Positions 24,910-35,525 of a stretch of 40,000 bases of DNA are shown piece by piece. How positions within the stretch are numbered: the stretch's first letter is position 1; each line of letters begins with the position of its first letter. Source of the stretch: Chrysomallon squamiferum (lineage: Eukaryota > Mollusca > Gastropoda > Neomphalida > Peltospiridae); the NCBI GenBank assembly GCA_012295275.1, contig CM022668.1, positions 7,042,529 through 7,082,528 on the forward strand. Direction: 5' to 3'. The notes under the pieces are model-generated. The model searched no databases and was not told the DNA's origin. It saw only the letters and a program-made list of their open reading frames with translations. The translations under genes and the position numbers were made by a program.

Positions 24910-25408
24910 ATGGATTTAGGAACTGGCCGAAGATATGTAATAACGAGATTTACCGAGTAATTCCGAATGGCAAAATGACGTCAACAATTGTCAAACGTCA
25001 CGGTGGACAGCCATTGTGAATGTCATGTGGTTTTCTCTTGCTAGAAATTAGTTGTTTTAAGGTATAAAATATTTTTATTTCCGCAATAACCTTGATAAAT
25101 TATACATTTTATATTGTAGATAAAATTAGTTTAATCAAATATTTCCAACGCATTAAATTAATTTATATACGATAAAACTTTTTTACATATCAAATAGATC
25201 ATTGCATAATCTTGAAGTTTTAAAGATATATTAATCTTATAAATACCACATTTATTTCTATAAATAAATAATTATCTATTTATTTTAAGGAATGCAGATA
25301 CTAATTTGATAATGTGTGTAATGATAGGAAATATAAGTTTAAACGTACTAAATGTTTTTCAATTCAAAAGTCTAAATTTATAAACACGTTATACATTTTG
25401 CTTTAGAA
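24846..25408 (+). repeat. Module A of U5
   Basis: ATT then AGT units, core from about 24908 with AGATGG replacing AAACGG. The palindrome is at 24976-25000. Very close to U4 over the whole core. Confidence 0.85.
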
Positions 25409-27240
25409 TATGTATGTATGTGTGTATGTATTTGTGTAAGTGTATGTATTTTCTGTTTATGTCTGTGTTAGTGTTACATATGTTTGTGTCCATGTAAGTC
25501 TCTGTGTTTTTTGTGTTGTTTGTATTCATATATGTTTATGTATGTATGTGTGTGTTTTGTATTGTTTGTATTTATGTTTATGTATGTATGTATGTGTGTC
25601 TGTATTTTGTATTGTCAGTGTTAATCTATATTTATGTATGTATGTAAATGTGTATGTATTTTGTATTGTTAGAGTTTATATATGTTTGTATGTATGTATG
25701 AATGTATGTATGTTATGTATGCATTTTGTATTGTTAGCGTTTATATATGTATGTATATATGTATGAATGTGTGTATGTATGTATGTATGTGTGTCTGCAT
25801 GTGTGAGGTTTGCATGTGTGAGGTTTGCTTTGTTAGTGTTTATATGTGTTTATGTATGTATGTGTGTATCTGTGTTTTTATTGTTAGTGTTTATATATGT
25901 TTATGTATGTATGTGTGTGCATTTTATATTTTTAGTATTTATATATGTTTATGTATGTGTGTGTGTCTGTGTTTTTATTGTTAGTGTTTACATATATATG
26001 TATGTATGCATGTATGTGTCTCTGTGTTTTTATTGTTAGTGTTTATATGTTTTTTATATTATGTATGCATGTATGTGTCTGTGTTTTTTATTGTTAGTGT
26101 TTATATATGTTTATGTATGCATGTATGTGTGTCTGTGTTTTTTATTGTTAGTGTTTTTATATGTTTATGTATGCATGTATGTGTGTGTGTGTGTTTTTTT
26201 TTTTTATTGTTTATGTTTACATATATTATGTATGCATGTATGTGTGTCTGTGTTTTTATTGTTAGTGGTTACATATGTTTATGTATGCATGTATGTGTCT
26301 CTGTGTTTTTATTGTTAGTGTTTATATATGTTTTGTTTGTATGTGTGTATGTATGTGTGTCTGTATATTATATTGTTAGTGTTTTATATATGTTTATGTA
26401 TGTTTGTGTGCCTGTGTTTTGTATTGTTAGTGTTTATATGTTTATTTTTATGTATGTATGTGTCTGTGTTTTGTATTGTAAGTGTTAATCTATGTTTATG
26501 TATGTATGTTTTGTTTTTATTTTTTTTTATTATCAGTATACTGTTAATATCTTGATGCTGTTATTATTATTATTATTGTTTTTATTATTATTATTATTAT
26601 TAGTAGTAGTATGCATGTATGTGTGTCTGTGTTTTGTATTGTTAGTTTATATATGTTTATGTATGTATGTATATTTATGTGCCTATGTTTTGTATTGTTA
26701 ATGTTTATATGTTTATGTATGTATGTATGTATGTTTTGTATTGTTAGCGTTTATATGTTTATGTATATATTTGTCTTTTGTATCGTTTGTCTTATGTTTA
26801 TGTATGTATGTATGTATGTATTTTGTAGTTTCTTTTTATGTATGTTCATGTCTGTGTTTTGTATTGTTAATGCTTATATGTTTATGTATGTATGTATGTA
26901 TGTATGTATTTTGTATTGTTATTGCGTTTATATGTTTATGTATATATTTTTCTCTTTTGTATCGTTTGTCTATATGTTTATGTATGTATGTATGTATGTA
27001 TTTTGTAGTTTCTTTTTATGTATGTTCATGTCTGTGTTTTGTATTGTTAATGCTTATATGTTTATGTATGTATGTATGTATGTATGTTTTGTATTATTGT
27101 GTTTATACGTTTATCAATGTGTATCTGTGTTTTGTTTGTGTTGAAATGTGATTATTTCTGTATGTCTGTATGTATGTTCTGTGTTGTGTTGTCAGATGTT
27201 TTTGTCTCTGTGTGTATGTATATTTTTCTTTGTGTGTCTG
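25408..27240 (+). repeat. Module B of U5
   Basis: Same minisatellite, with two rearrangements: an embedded A-flank fragment at about 26511-26610 and a tandem duplication of about 178 bp at about 26750-27090. Many units here use ATGCATGTATG in place of ATGTATGTATG. Confidence 0.9.
26511..26610 (+). repeat. Ectopic fragment of the module A flank inside module B of U5
   Basis: 'attatcagtatactgttaat' followed by ATT-rich and AGT units matches the sequence just left of module A in U5 (about 24812-24880). It breaks off within the AGT tract and returns to the B minisatellite at ATGCATGTATG. Confidence 0.85.
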
Positions 27241-27244
27241 TCTA

Positions 27245-27801
27245 CAGTCTTGTATTAGTAAACATATAGGCACACATAACAGATAACTCATCACACTGAT
27301 AGATAATTTTACAAGATATTGATATCTACACCTGTAAGTAATTTTTATTTATTACAAAACATCCATTACAAAACTGACCTGTAGAAAATCACATGACCTG
27401 ACTTCAGCTGACCACCGAGGTACGTATAAGGTTCATTATTGGAATTTACTTCAAATTTGGTATCTAGGCAACCAAACTTGGCAGACATTTTCAAAATAGT
27501 ATTTTCCAATATTCATTACTTTGGTGGACCGTCAAAATTTGCGTCCAAATTGTTTTTGTTTTTATTTTGGTATTTTGGGTTGATGCTTCAAAATGTTACT
27601 GTTACTGTAGGACTCAAATGCACCTGTATTTTCTTTATTTAAAATGAAAAAAAAATGATAGGGATAAAAAGAGTGAACAAAAATATAGATATATATTGTT
27701 TTCCAATTTCCTTTTCTAATTTTTTCCACTAAATAAATAAAAATATTAATAAATAAATAAATTAGTAAATAAATAAATATTTTAGTAAACAAATAAATTA
27801 G

Positions 27802-27844
<43 letters not shown>

Positions 27845-28026
27845 ATTGAGTGAACTAAAAAATAAAGTAACAAAAGAAAATAAGTAATTAATTAATTAAA
27901 GAAATACTAATACTGCTGTAAAAAGTAGGAAAATAATTTATCTGTTTGTCACATAAGATTTATACATTTTATTTCTCTACAGTTCTTTTGTTTTTATTAC
28001 AATATTTTTTCCTGTATGAATTAAAA

Positions 28027-28061
<35 letters not shown>

Positions 28062-28300
28062 GCAAATAATATAATATAATATAATGTAAATATGTGGTTT
28101 TAGTGTTTGATATTTCAAATTCATAAAAGTAAATTATTTTCTTTCAAACAAGATGGTGCAATTATCTGAGTCTTATAGTAAAGACAAAATTTCTATTTTT
28201 TATATTTACTTTTTATTGTTTCATTATTATTTATTTTTCATCATTCCTCACCATTCTTTTTAAAGGTTAATTTATTTATTTATTTATAAAGAAAATTGTA
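27245..28300 (+). repeat. Modules C and D of U5
   Basis: C is of the U4 type with the extra segment (about 27466). D is of the U1 type, with 'agaaatactaatactgctgt' (near 27900) matching U1 near 4735. Confidence 0.8.
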
Positions 28301-28306
28301 CCTTAA

Positions 28307-28443
28307 ATGCAGCAACACTGAGTCACCTGGTGAGTGATGACACCCCCACCTCAGTGTGGCTAATACAGATTAACTCATACTTGAAAATGAGTTAACTGGG
28401 GGACTGTTCACCACAGGTACACAATCACTGAAATATGTATAAA
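28307..28443 (+). repeat. Module E of U5
   Basis: Same core; like U1 it has CTCATA in the inner hairpin, and like U3/U4 it has GTACACAAT. All stems are kept. Confidence 0.85.
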
Positions 28444-28453
28444 TATGTGTATA

Positions 28454-28491
<38 letters not shown>

Positions 28492-28893
28492 AGAGAGATT
28501 GTATGTGTATGTTTTGTATACATATACTATATAATTACATATATTTGGAAATATTAAATAAAAAAATAAAAAATAAAATAAAAATAAGTAAATAAATAAA
28601 TAAAATGAGAACAAATTTAAAACAGAAAAAAAACGAAAAAACAAACACCAACAATAAAACAAACACGTACAAAACAACAAATTTTATTTTGTACAAAACA
28701 TTTTTTTAAAACATTTTTACTTTCACATATATTCTTCAAATACTTATATACAAAACTTTTACACAGATTAAAATACACATCAGATTTATTAAAACACATC
28801 AGTTCATTACTACACAAACCTGTCAACATCAAAAATTAAATATCACCCAAACATACATCGCTCTCGGTGTGCGTCTGTCATATTTTAATACAA

Positions 28894-30599
28894 TTTCAAT
28901 TTTAATTTTTCAATTCATTTTCACTGAATTTAAATTAAAAAATTATTTTAAACTGTGCCAGAGTTAAAATGAATAAAATAAAATAAAATTTTCAGATTGT
29001 TTTAAAATTTTGCCAAGGTAAGTTTTTCTAAAAATAAAAAAGAATGATTAAAAACTAAAATGATATCTATAACAAAAAGGGTAGATATTTAAAATTTAGG
29101 ATTAGGTTTAGGATTAGGACTAAAACAATCCAAATTTTAACAGTAATACTGAAACATATACCTTTACAATGCTGTCAGATGATAACTTTAACTTACTTGT
29201 CAAAAGCAGAGAAAAATGGAAGAAAATAATCCCTTTTTATTTAGATTTTTAATTTACATTTTGATACGAAACCTAAAAATATAGAAAGAAAATGATTAAA
29301 AATATATTTATGACTTTTTGATACTGTTTTTATAGAAATTGAAATAAAACTGTTTGTATACTGACTTTGTGTTCAAACATTTTTTGTTTAACGTATCTGA
29401 ATTACTCCTTTGATAAAACAAAAATCATCAAGTGACATTTAAGTGACTAGTGACATGTGACAAGTGACACCAGTTTAATATCATGTTTTATTAAAATGGT
29501 AATCCATTCCAAAAATCCTATCTTATAAAATTAGATTTGGTTATTTTTTTAAAACACATTTGATTAATTAGGTTTTTAAAACAACAGATTTGGGTAAATC
29601 GTTTTTTAAAACAAAGAAGTTAGTTTATAAAAGCCATGACAAAATCATATCTTATAAAATTAAATGTGGTTAATTTAGTTGTTTTAATACAACATATTTT
29701 ACTAAATGTATTTTTTTAAAAAAACATTTAGTTTAATATTTTTAAAAACATTAAATTTAGTTTAATATTTTTAAAAACATTAAATCTAGTAAAATATTTT
29801 TTTAAATTTAGAATTTTGGTTAATTTATTTGTGGTTAAAACTGAATTTATTAGTTTATTAGTTTTTGTTCAACAATAACTGCAACTTTTTCCAAATATTT
29901 TAAAAACTTTTTAATAAATTTTAATGATAAAAACTGTCCCACAACAATGTATAACAAACTTCTTATTACTAATAATTTTAATTTATTTGTTATTTTAATT
30001 TTAATGTTAATATTTCATATAACTTTAGTTTATTATTATTATTTTTTTTTATAATTTTAACAGTTTGTTTATCATACAATTTTAATATAATATTTTGTAC
30101 AATTTTGACATATATATATATATATATATTTTAAAACAATTTTAATAAATATTTTAAACAATTAATTTAATTCATATTATTCAGTAAAAGTTTAAAGTGT
30201 TTTTATAATTGTAACAGACATTTTGGTGTCGATGATAACATCATCAATATAAATACAACATTTAAAAACCCACAAAAACAAGTATGTCCCCCTCTGTGTA
30301 AAATAAATAGTACAAACATTCTGATACATAATACCATTTACTTCAGTCTTTGTACTCAGAACATCCACATTTAGAACTGAAAATAAATTACATCTTAATC
30401 ACATCATATTAAAATTTCATTCTGATACAAAAAAATATTTTTTTTTAAATCTCTACCCATAACCCACCCACATTTAAAAAAAAAAAAAAAAATAGAATTA
30501 AAAAAATAAAAATATTTGGCATTGGCTGTCTGTCATTATGACTGATTTTCAAGTGAACCTTTTCCTGATGAAACGGAACCTAAGATAAACATGAAAAGG
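28894..30599. other. AT-rich region downstream of SETD2, probable 3' UTR and intergenic
   Basis: No gene seen. The SETD2 3' UTR probably occupies part of the right side. Contents: four WTTAGG hexamers at 29095-29118; five GTGAC motifs at about 29433-29470; two similar 'atcttataaaatta' segments near 29520 and 29648, suggesting an old duplication of about 127 bp; a degenerate tandem repeat of about 26-31 bp at about 29720-29802; a TA tract at about 30109-30130. Confidence 0.6.
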
Positions 30600-30755
30600 T
30601 TAAAAATCGTCATCGTCTTTCTGGTATTTTCCTGTGAACTTTGACATGTATTTCTTCACGTAGTCTTTGGCTTTTGCTTTAACGCTTTCGTTCACTTCAA
30701 GGTCCTCCACATGTCGACAGTGTTTCAGTTCTTTTGCCATCACATGATGAGTTAG
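30600..30755 (-). CDS. SETD2: SETD2-like, exon l (SRI domain end and stop)
   Basis: Last coding exon: acceptor TATTCACAG|CTAACT, phase 0, 51 codons then TAA at 30602-30600. It reads LTHHVMAKELKHCRHVEDLE, then VKAKAKDYVKKYMSKF, ending in four Asp and a Phe. The human protein has LTHGVMNKELKYCKNPEDLE and KEYIKKYMQKFG followed by a short acidic tail, so the SRI fold and the natural C-terminus are intact. No clear poly(A) signal was fixed; several TTTATT motifs (AATAAA on the minus strand) occur around 29980-30040. Confidence 0.95.
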   Translation of the reverse strand, partial: LTHHVMAKELKHCRHVEDLEVNESVKAKAKDYVKKYMSKFTGKYQKDDDDF

Positions 30756-31301
30756 CTGTGAATATTTAAAATAAAATTTAGTATTTATATATTGTTTATC
30801 TGTTAAAAAAAAAACCACCAAAAAAAAAAAACCTACAAAACAATATGAAACAGAATTAAAAATTTAATTTATCAATCATTATATGAGTTAGTTGCTAAAA
30901 AAAAAAAGAAAAAGAAGAAAAACATTATAATAAAATTGAAAATTTAATTTATTTGTCTTTATGTGTTTTAGATTTTTAGTACTTAATATTTAATTAATTA
31001 AAGATGGTTTATTTAAATTATATCATTATATAATGTTGTGAAAGTATAAAAATAAATAACATTTAAAACTGTTTTAGAAATATTAAAAAGTAATCAATAT
31101 TCTTCAAACAATTTCAGGATGTACAGCAACAGTAATAATAACAAGAATGATGATGATAAATAATGATGTAATAATGATGATTAATGACAGTAATAAAATG
31201 TAATAAAATAACAACAACAATAATGATAATAATACCCACAATAACAGTAATAATATTAATAATAACAATTATAATGATGGTGATGATGATGATGATGTTA
31301 C
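30756..31301 (-). other. SETD2 intron k/l
   Basis: AT-rich intron of 546 bp. A run of degenerate trinucleotides (ATG, AAT, AAC types) lies at about 31125-31297 and reaches to within a few bases of the donor of exon k. No other element seen. Confidence 0.7.
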
Positions 31302-31403
31302 CTTTCTGGCAAGATGTTTAAAATCTTCTGTGCTACAAATGCGACCGTTCACACAGTCAGGTTTTCTGAATGGATTCAAACAAGTCACAACAAACGCAGA
31401 CAT
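31302..31403 (-). CDS. SETD2: SETD2-like, exon k (SRI domain core)
   Basis: A 102-bp exon in phase 0: acceptor ATTTTACAG|ATGTCT, donor AGAAAG|gtaaca. Its 34 residues include MSAFVVTCLNPFRKPDC and TEDFKHLARK, nearly the same as MSQFIVQCLNPYRKPDC and TEDFKHLARK of the human SRI domain. SRI (Set2 Rpb1-interacting) binds the phosphorylated C-terminal repeat of RNA polymerase II and couples H3K36 methylation to elongation. This exon is the strongest single piece of evidence for the gene's identity. Confidence 0.96.
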
Positions 31404-32048
31404 CTGTAAAATAAATTATCAATCTTTATTTTAATTTTAAAACATTTTAACCTCTATAGTTACAGGTATATTCAAAATTTAATCTTTTTTTTTTTCTCAA
31501 TATGTATATTTATAATTGAAATCTAGCTTTTTCTGTCAAATACAAACAAAAAACTGCAAATTACCAGAGAAACAAGAAAATGGTAATAGCAAGTGAAAAG
31601 GATATGCACAAAAATGTTTAAGAGATTTTAAAAAAAAAGAAGACAATCCTGTAATATCTTTAGATATTAGACTGCCTTGCAAAAAGTTTTTGTTCCACTA
31701 ACATCTCTTTCATAATCAGTTTTCTGAAAGACGTTTTCTCACCACAATATGGCCATTTTTGATTGGTTGAATTTGCCTATAACACTTTTTAACAACCAAT
31801 GGAAACTGAATATATTTTATACAAACTTTATTGGTTACATAATGACTGGAAAAAACAAAAACAATTTCATTGGGAACAAGTCTAACGTTAGTACGCAGGA
31901 TAAAAATACGTTGGAATGTTGCTGGGTCTGTTCATTCAGTAAATTTTACATATTTGGCAAATAAGCCAAATAAACTGGAACATTAGATGCATGAACAAAA
32001 TCATTGTGTGCAATTTGTGTGGACTTGAAGACATTTGTAAACACTTAC
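31404..32048 (-). other. SETD2 intron j/k
   Basis: An intron of 645 bp without tandem repeats. It contains three ATTGG/CCAAT boxes within about 80 bp (near 31759, 31794 and 31830), two of them forming an 8-bp inverted repeat. No coding potential was supported; a 71-codon plus-strand frame at 31749-31964 has no recognisable similarity. Confidence 0.6.
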
Positions 32049-32132
32049 TTCATGTCTGAACTGATCTTTCAGTTTCTTTGTGTCACTGGACGTGTCTGCT
32101 GCAGCTGTTGTCGTTTTACTCTTTTTCTTTGA
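32049..32132 (-). CDS. SETD2: SETD2-like, exon j (basic linker and SRI start)
   Basis: An 84-bp exon in phase 0: acceptor TTTCACAG|TCAAAG, donor CATGAA|gtaagt. It encodes a lysine-rich SKKKSKTTTAAAD segment and then KKLKDQFRHE, the first residues of SRI helix 1. It is comparable to KKSKEVFRKE in human SETD2 (recalled). Confidence 0.93.
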
Positions 32133-32341
32133 CTGTGAAAGAACAACACGTTGTGTTATCTGATTTTGTACAATACTGTATATACTCTTTCACAAGCATA
32201 TAGTAACCTCATCCATTTCTTACACATATTCAGTATACACCCATTTTCTGTCTCTAATGTACACAAACTCACTCACTCACCACACACACACACTCTCTCT
32301 CAGTGACATTGCAGCATGGAACAACCTACTTTATTACAGGT

Positions 32342-32475
<134 letters not shown>

Positions 32476-32523
32476 TACACACTGTTTTTTCACACATCTA
32501 CCAAACACTAAAAATGTTATCAC

Positions 32524-32599
32524 CTTATTTTTGTACTCTGGTGTTGACAGGTCTATCTCTTCACACTGGTCCCATATGGGTATTTCCCACTGCGTTACC
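32524..32599 (-). CDS. SETD2: SETD2-like, exon i (end of WW domain)
   Basis: A 76-bp exon: acceptor TTGCCAG|GGTAAC, donor AATAAG|gtgata. After completing the Lys codon it reads VTQWEIPIWD, supplying the second WW tryptophan and the proline three residues later (TQWxxP), then an acidic stretch ending PEYKNK. This fits ITRQTQWDPPTW of human SETD2. The exon break inside the WW domain is fixed by both phase and homology. Confidence 0.92.
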
Positions 32600-32829
32600 C
32601 TGGCAACCAGAAAACATTCCACAATTAAGTATCAAACAAGATAAATCAAATTTAAATGAAAAAAAAAATTAACACAATCTTAAAAACACTAATTTGATAA
32701 CACAAGAGTAGACTTAGAAACACAACAATAAAAAATGCTTACTAACAAATAATAATAATAGTAATTTTGTAACACTATTATTATACTAGTTCATTAACAA
32801 TATCATAATAAAACAAACCTATGAATAAA

Positions 32830-33490
32830 TGCTGTGATTAAAAATACTAACTTAGTAACACTAATTCAGTAATACTGGTTAAAAAACTTTAAACTCTGTA
32901 AAACATAACAATACTAACTCTCTGATGCTGTGGTAATAAAAATGTAATAATACAACTAACTTACTAACACTAATAATAACACTGATAAAAAATACTAACT
33001 TTGTCTCTGTGATAATCAAATTAACTAATATTATATTAATACTACAAACACTAATAACGCTTAGTAACACTGATAAAAATACAACTTTGTAACACTGATA
33101 ACGAAATTAAAGTTCTAATATTATAGTAAAACTACTAACTTACAAACACTAATAACAGTAACACTGAGAAAAATACTAACTTACTAACACTTTAATAATA
33201 ACGTCACTTGATAATATTAAACTAATTAAAGTTCACTGAGAAAAATATTATAACACTGTAAAAACTATCTTCCTAATATTATATTAAAACTACTAACTTC
33301 CTAACACTGAGAAAAATACTAACTTTGTAACACTGTAATAATAAAAGTATCTTCCTAATATTATATTAAAACTACTAACTTTCTAACACTGATAAAAATA
33401 CTAACTTTGTAACACTGTGATAATAAAAATAACTTCCTAATATTATATTAAAACTAAAACTAACTTTCTAACACTGATAAAAATACTAAC
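32830..33490. repeat. Intronic minisatellite carrying copies of the WW-exon donor
   Basis: Degenerate tandem repeat of about 82-85 bp filling the right three quarters of intron h/i. Each unit has 'cttcctaatattatattaaa', then 'ctaactttctaacactgata', then 'aaaatactaactttgtaaca' in plus orientation. The last piece is the same sequence that forms the real exon h donor at 33489-33490. Clear copies of the junction sit at 33404-33405 and 33322-33323, with weaker ones near 33081 and 32997. The left end fades into divergent sequence. Confidence 0.85.
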
Positions 33491-33687
33491 TTTGTAACAC
33501 TGTGATAATAATATGTTCTGCCCTCTGAGTCTTTGGCTGATTTCCACTTGGGTGGAAGTTTTAGTTTTGGTATTGAGGGTGGGGGTGGGACATCCTCCTC
33601 TGCCTGTGACTGGGCACCAGCTGTAGCTGGCGATGCTGTGTCCAGCGTGGCTAAGTTCTGCTGCCTGGCTAATAGCTGGTGAAGTTG
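33491..33687 (-). CDS. SETD2: SETD2-like, exon h (first part of WW domain)
   Basis: A 197-bp exon: acceptor TTATCAG|CAACTT, donor ACAAA|gttagt. It encodes 65 residues and two bases of a Lys codon: a Gln/Ala-rich start, a PPPPS stretch, then LPPKWKSAKDSEGRTYYYHS, the first two thirds of a WW domain (LPxxW, then the three aromatic residues of strand 2). The human counterpart is LPPNWKTARDPEGKIYYYHV (recalled). The WW domain of SETD2 binds proline-rich sequence, and a proline run directly precedes it here. The exon's last 21 bases and its donor are duplicated in the following intron. Confidence 0.93.
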
Positions 33688-34168
33688 CTGATAACAAAAA
33701 CGATGATGATGATGATAACAACAAAACCAAAATAACAATGACAGTAATAATAAAAGTGGTAGTAATATATATATATATACATACATATATATATATATAT
33801 ATATCTTAATGATTAGTTGTAGTAGTAGTAGTAGTAGTAACAGTTGTATTTAAAGTTATAGTAGTAATAATAATAACAATAATAATAATGATAATGATCA
33901 TGATAACCATAACTATAATAGAAATGATGATTTTAGTAGTATTACTATAATAATAATGATGATAAATAATAATAATAACGATAATGATAATTACAACAAC
34001 AACAACAACTATAATAAATGGTTAGCCTGTATCAGTATCTTATAGTTCTATAATGCAATAACTTTATTTTGTCAACTAAAATAATTATGCATCCCAAATA
34101 ATTAAACATGAAAATGTTCCATACATTTATCACACAATTCACATCCTTCATTTAAACGTCAGTTTTAC
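33688..34168 (-). repeat. SETD2 intron g/h, simple-sequence rich
   Basis: A 481-bp intron made largely of simple sequence: ATG/ATA-type trinucleotides next to the acceptor, a TA tract at about 33765-33804 interrupted by a CATACA segment, a GTA tract at about 33820-33840, and AAT/ACA-type trinucleotides at about 33865-34016. Confidence 0.8.
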
Positions 34169-34366
34169 CTGTTGTACCATCAATGTTGCATCATCTGAAA
34201 CGTCGGCCACAGCAACAGCAGCTGCCTGTGAAACTGCAGGGTGGATGGTGTCAGTGATACTGACTGACAAGCGCCCAGCTGTGCCCTGCACAACATTTCC
34301 TTTAATCTGTGACAACATCGGCTGTGGCTGCTGAACAGCTAACACTGGCTGTGTCTGTGGCTGAAC
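34169..34366 (-). CDS. SETD2: SETD2-like, exon g (Gln/Ala/Val-rich linker)
   Basis: A 198-bp exon in phase 0 at both ends: acceptor TTTACACAG|GTTCAG, donor CAACAG|gtaaaa. It encodes 66 residues rich in Gln, Pro, Val and Ala (VQPQTQPVLAVQQPQPMLSQ at the start, ATLMVQQ at the end). This matches in character the Gln/Pro/Val-rich low-complexity stretch before the WW domain in vertebrate SETD2. Its length would allow in-frame skipping. Confidence 0.86.
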
Positions 34367-34758
<392 letters not shown>

Positions 34759-35159
34759 CTGATACTGCTGAAAACCTGTTTGCTGCCCTGGTTCTGTAAA
34801 AGCTGCTTGATTCTGCACATCTAGCACGCCTTGCTGCAGCTGGTAAGCTGGATCAGCCGTCTCCATGGTGATGTACTGGGTGCCGGCAGGATGGTATGCG
34901 GCATTTGGATCCACATATGCTGCATTAGGATCGACAAACTGTGAGTTAGGATCTACATATCCTGCAGCAGGATTCACATATCCTGTGTTGGGATTAACAT
35001 ACTGTGCATTGGGGTCAATGAAGCCAGTATTTGGGTCAACATATCCTGTGTTAGGGTCGACATATCCTGCACTGGGATCCATATATCCTAAACTAGGATC
35101 CACGTATCCTGTTGCTGGATCTACATATGCATTGGGGTCTGCATATTGTAAGTTAGGAT
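34759..35159 (-). CDS. SETD2: SETD2-like, exon f (tandem YVDPN-type heptad repeat)
   Basis: A 401-bp exon: acceptor ACTCACAG|ATCCTA, donor CAG|gttagt, residues 384-516. The first two thirds is about 13 tandem units of mostly seven residues, consensus D/N-P-N/A-x-G/A-Y/F-V (for example DPNTGYV, DPNAQYV, NPAAGYV); one unit has six residues. At DNA level the period is 21 bp. The last third is Gln-rich and ends near GQQTGFQQYQ. Human SETD2, as recalled, has a single AYVDPSNPN-like motif at this place, so the repeat looks like an expansion in this lineage. The region is probably disordered and its role is unknown. Confidence 0.88.
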
Positions 35160-35291
35160 CTGTGAGTAAAGAATACAACAAAAAATTGTCAATTAACTAA
35201 TTGCATTTTTTGTGTGTGTGCATGTTTAAATATATTAGATATATCCATAAAATGATTTGGTCACAAGATGACACATAAGACAATGGTATTA

Positions 35292-35331
<40 letters not shown>

Positions 35332-35425
35332 ATTTATTCAGAACCTGGATGGATCTATCCTTATAAAAAAAAAAGATGAATAAACTCTCTCTCTCGAAAG
35401 TCCTTTCTCTCTCTCTCTCCTCCCT

Positions 35426-35462
<37 letters not shown>

Positions 35463-35525
35463 TATTTTAAAACATTTTTGTTTCAAATAAAAAAACTAAT
35501 TTTAAAACTGATTTCGTTTCATTAC
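35160..35525 (-). other. SETD2 intron e/f
   Basis: A 366-bp intron with a TA tract at about 35297-35328 and a CT-rich tract at about 35383-35459, the latter again a purine run in the transcript. Nothing else seen. Confidence 0.85.

Larger units (their letters stand above)
1403..28893 (+). repeat. Five-copy non-coding macrosatellite array
   Basis: Five direct copies of a composite unit with module order A-B-C-D-E-F and TC-rich G tracts between copies. Start-to-start distance of module A is about 6.24, 5.45, 5.34 and 6.22 kb; of module E about 6.18, 5.37, 5.72 and 5.92 kb. Length differences come mainly from the simple-sequence modules. The unique-looking modules stay alike across copies, E most of all. 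No frame in the array encodes a recognisable protein. All copies are in the same orientation. Confidence 0.93.
24163..28893 (+). repeat. Macrosatellite unit U5
   Basis: Last copy. H (from 24198) is followed by a 43-bp triplication. ATT/AGT tract 24846-24909; A core 24908-25408; B 25408-27240, interrupted by a fragment of A-flank sequence; C about 27245-27640; D about 27645-28300; E 28307-28443; TG tract 28455-28487; F about 28488-28893. Homology stops where a G tract would be expected. Confidence 0.85.

Noticed and set aside
34865-35200. Plus-strand frame with YPVLGSTYPA-like repeats
   Set aside because: Antisense shadow of the 21-bp repeat of the YVDPN exon.
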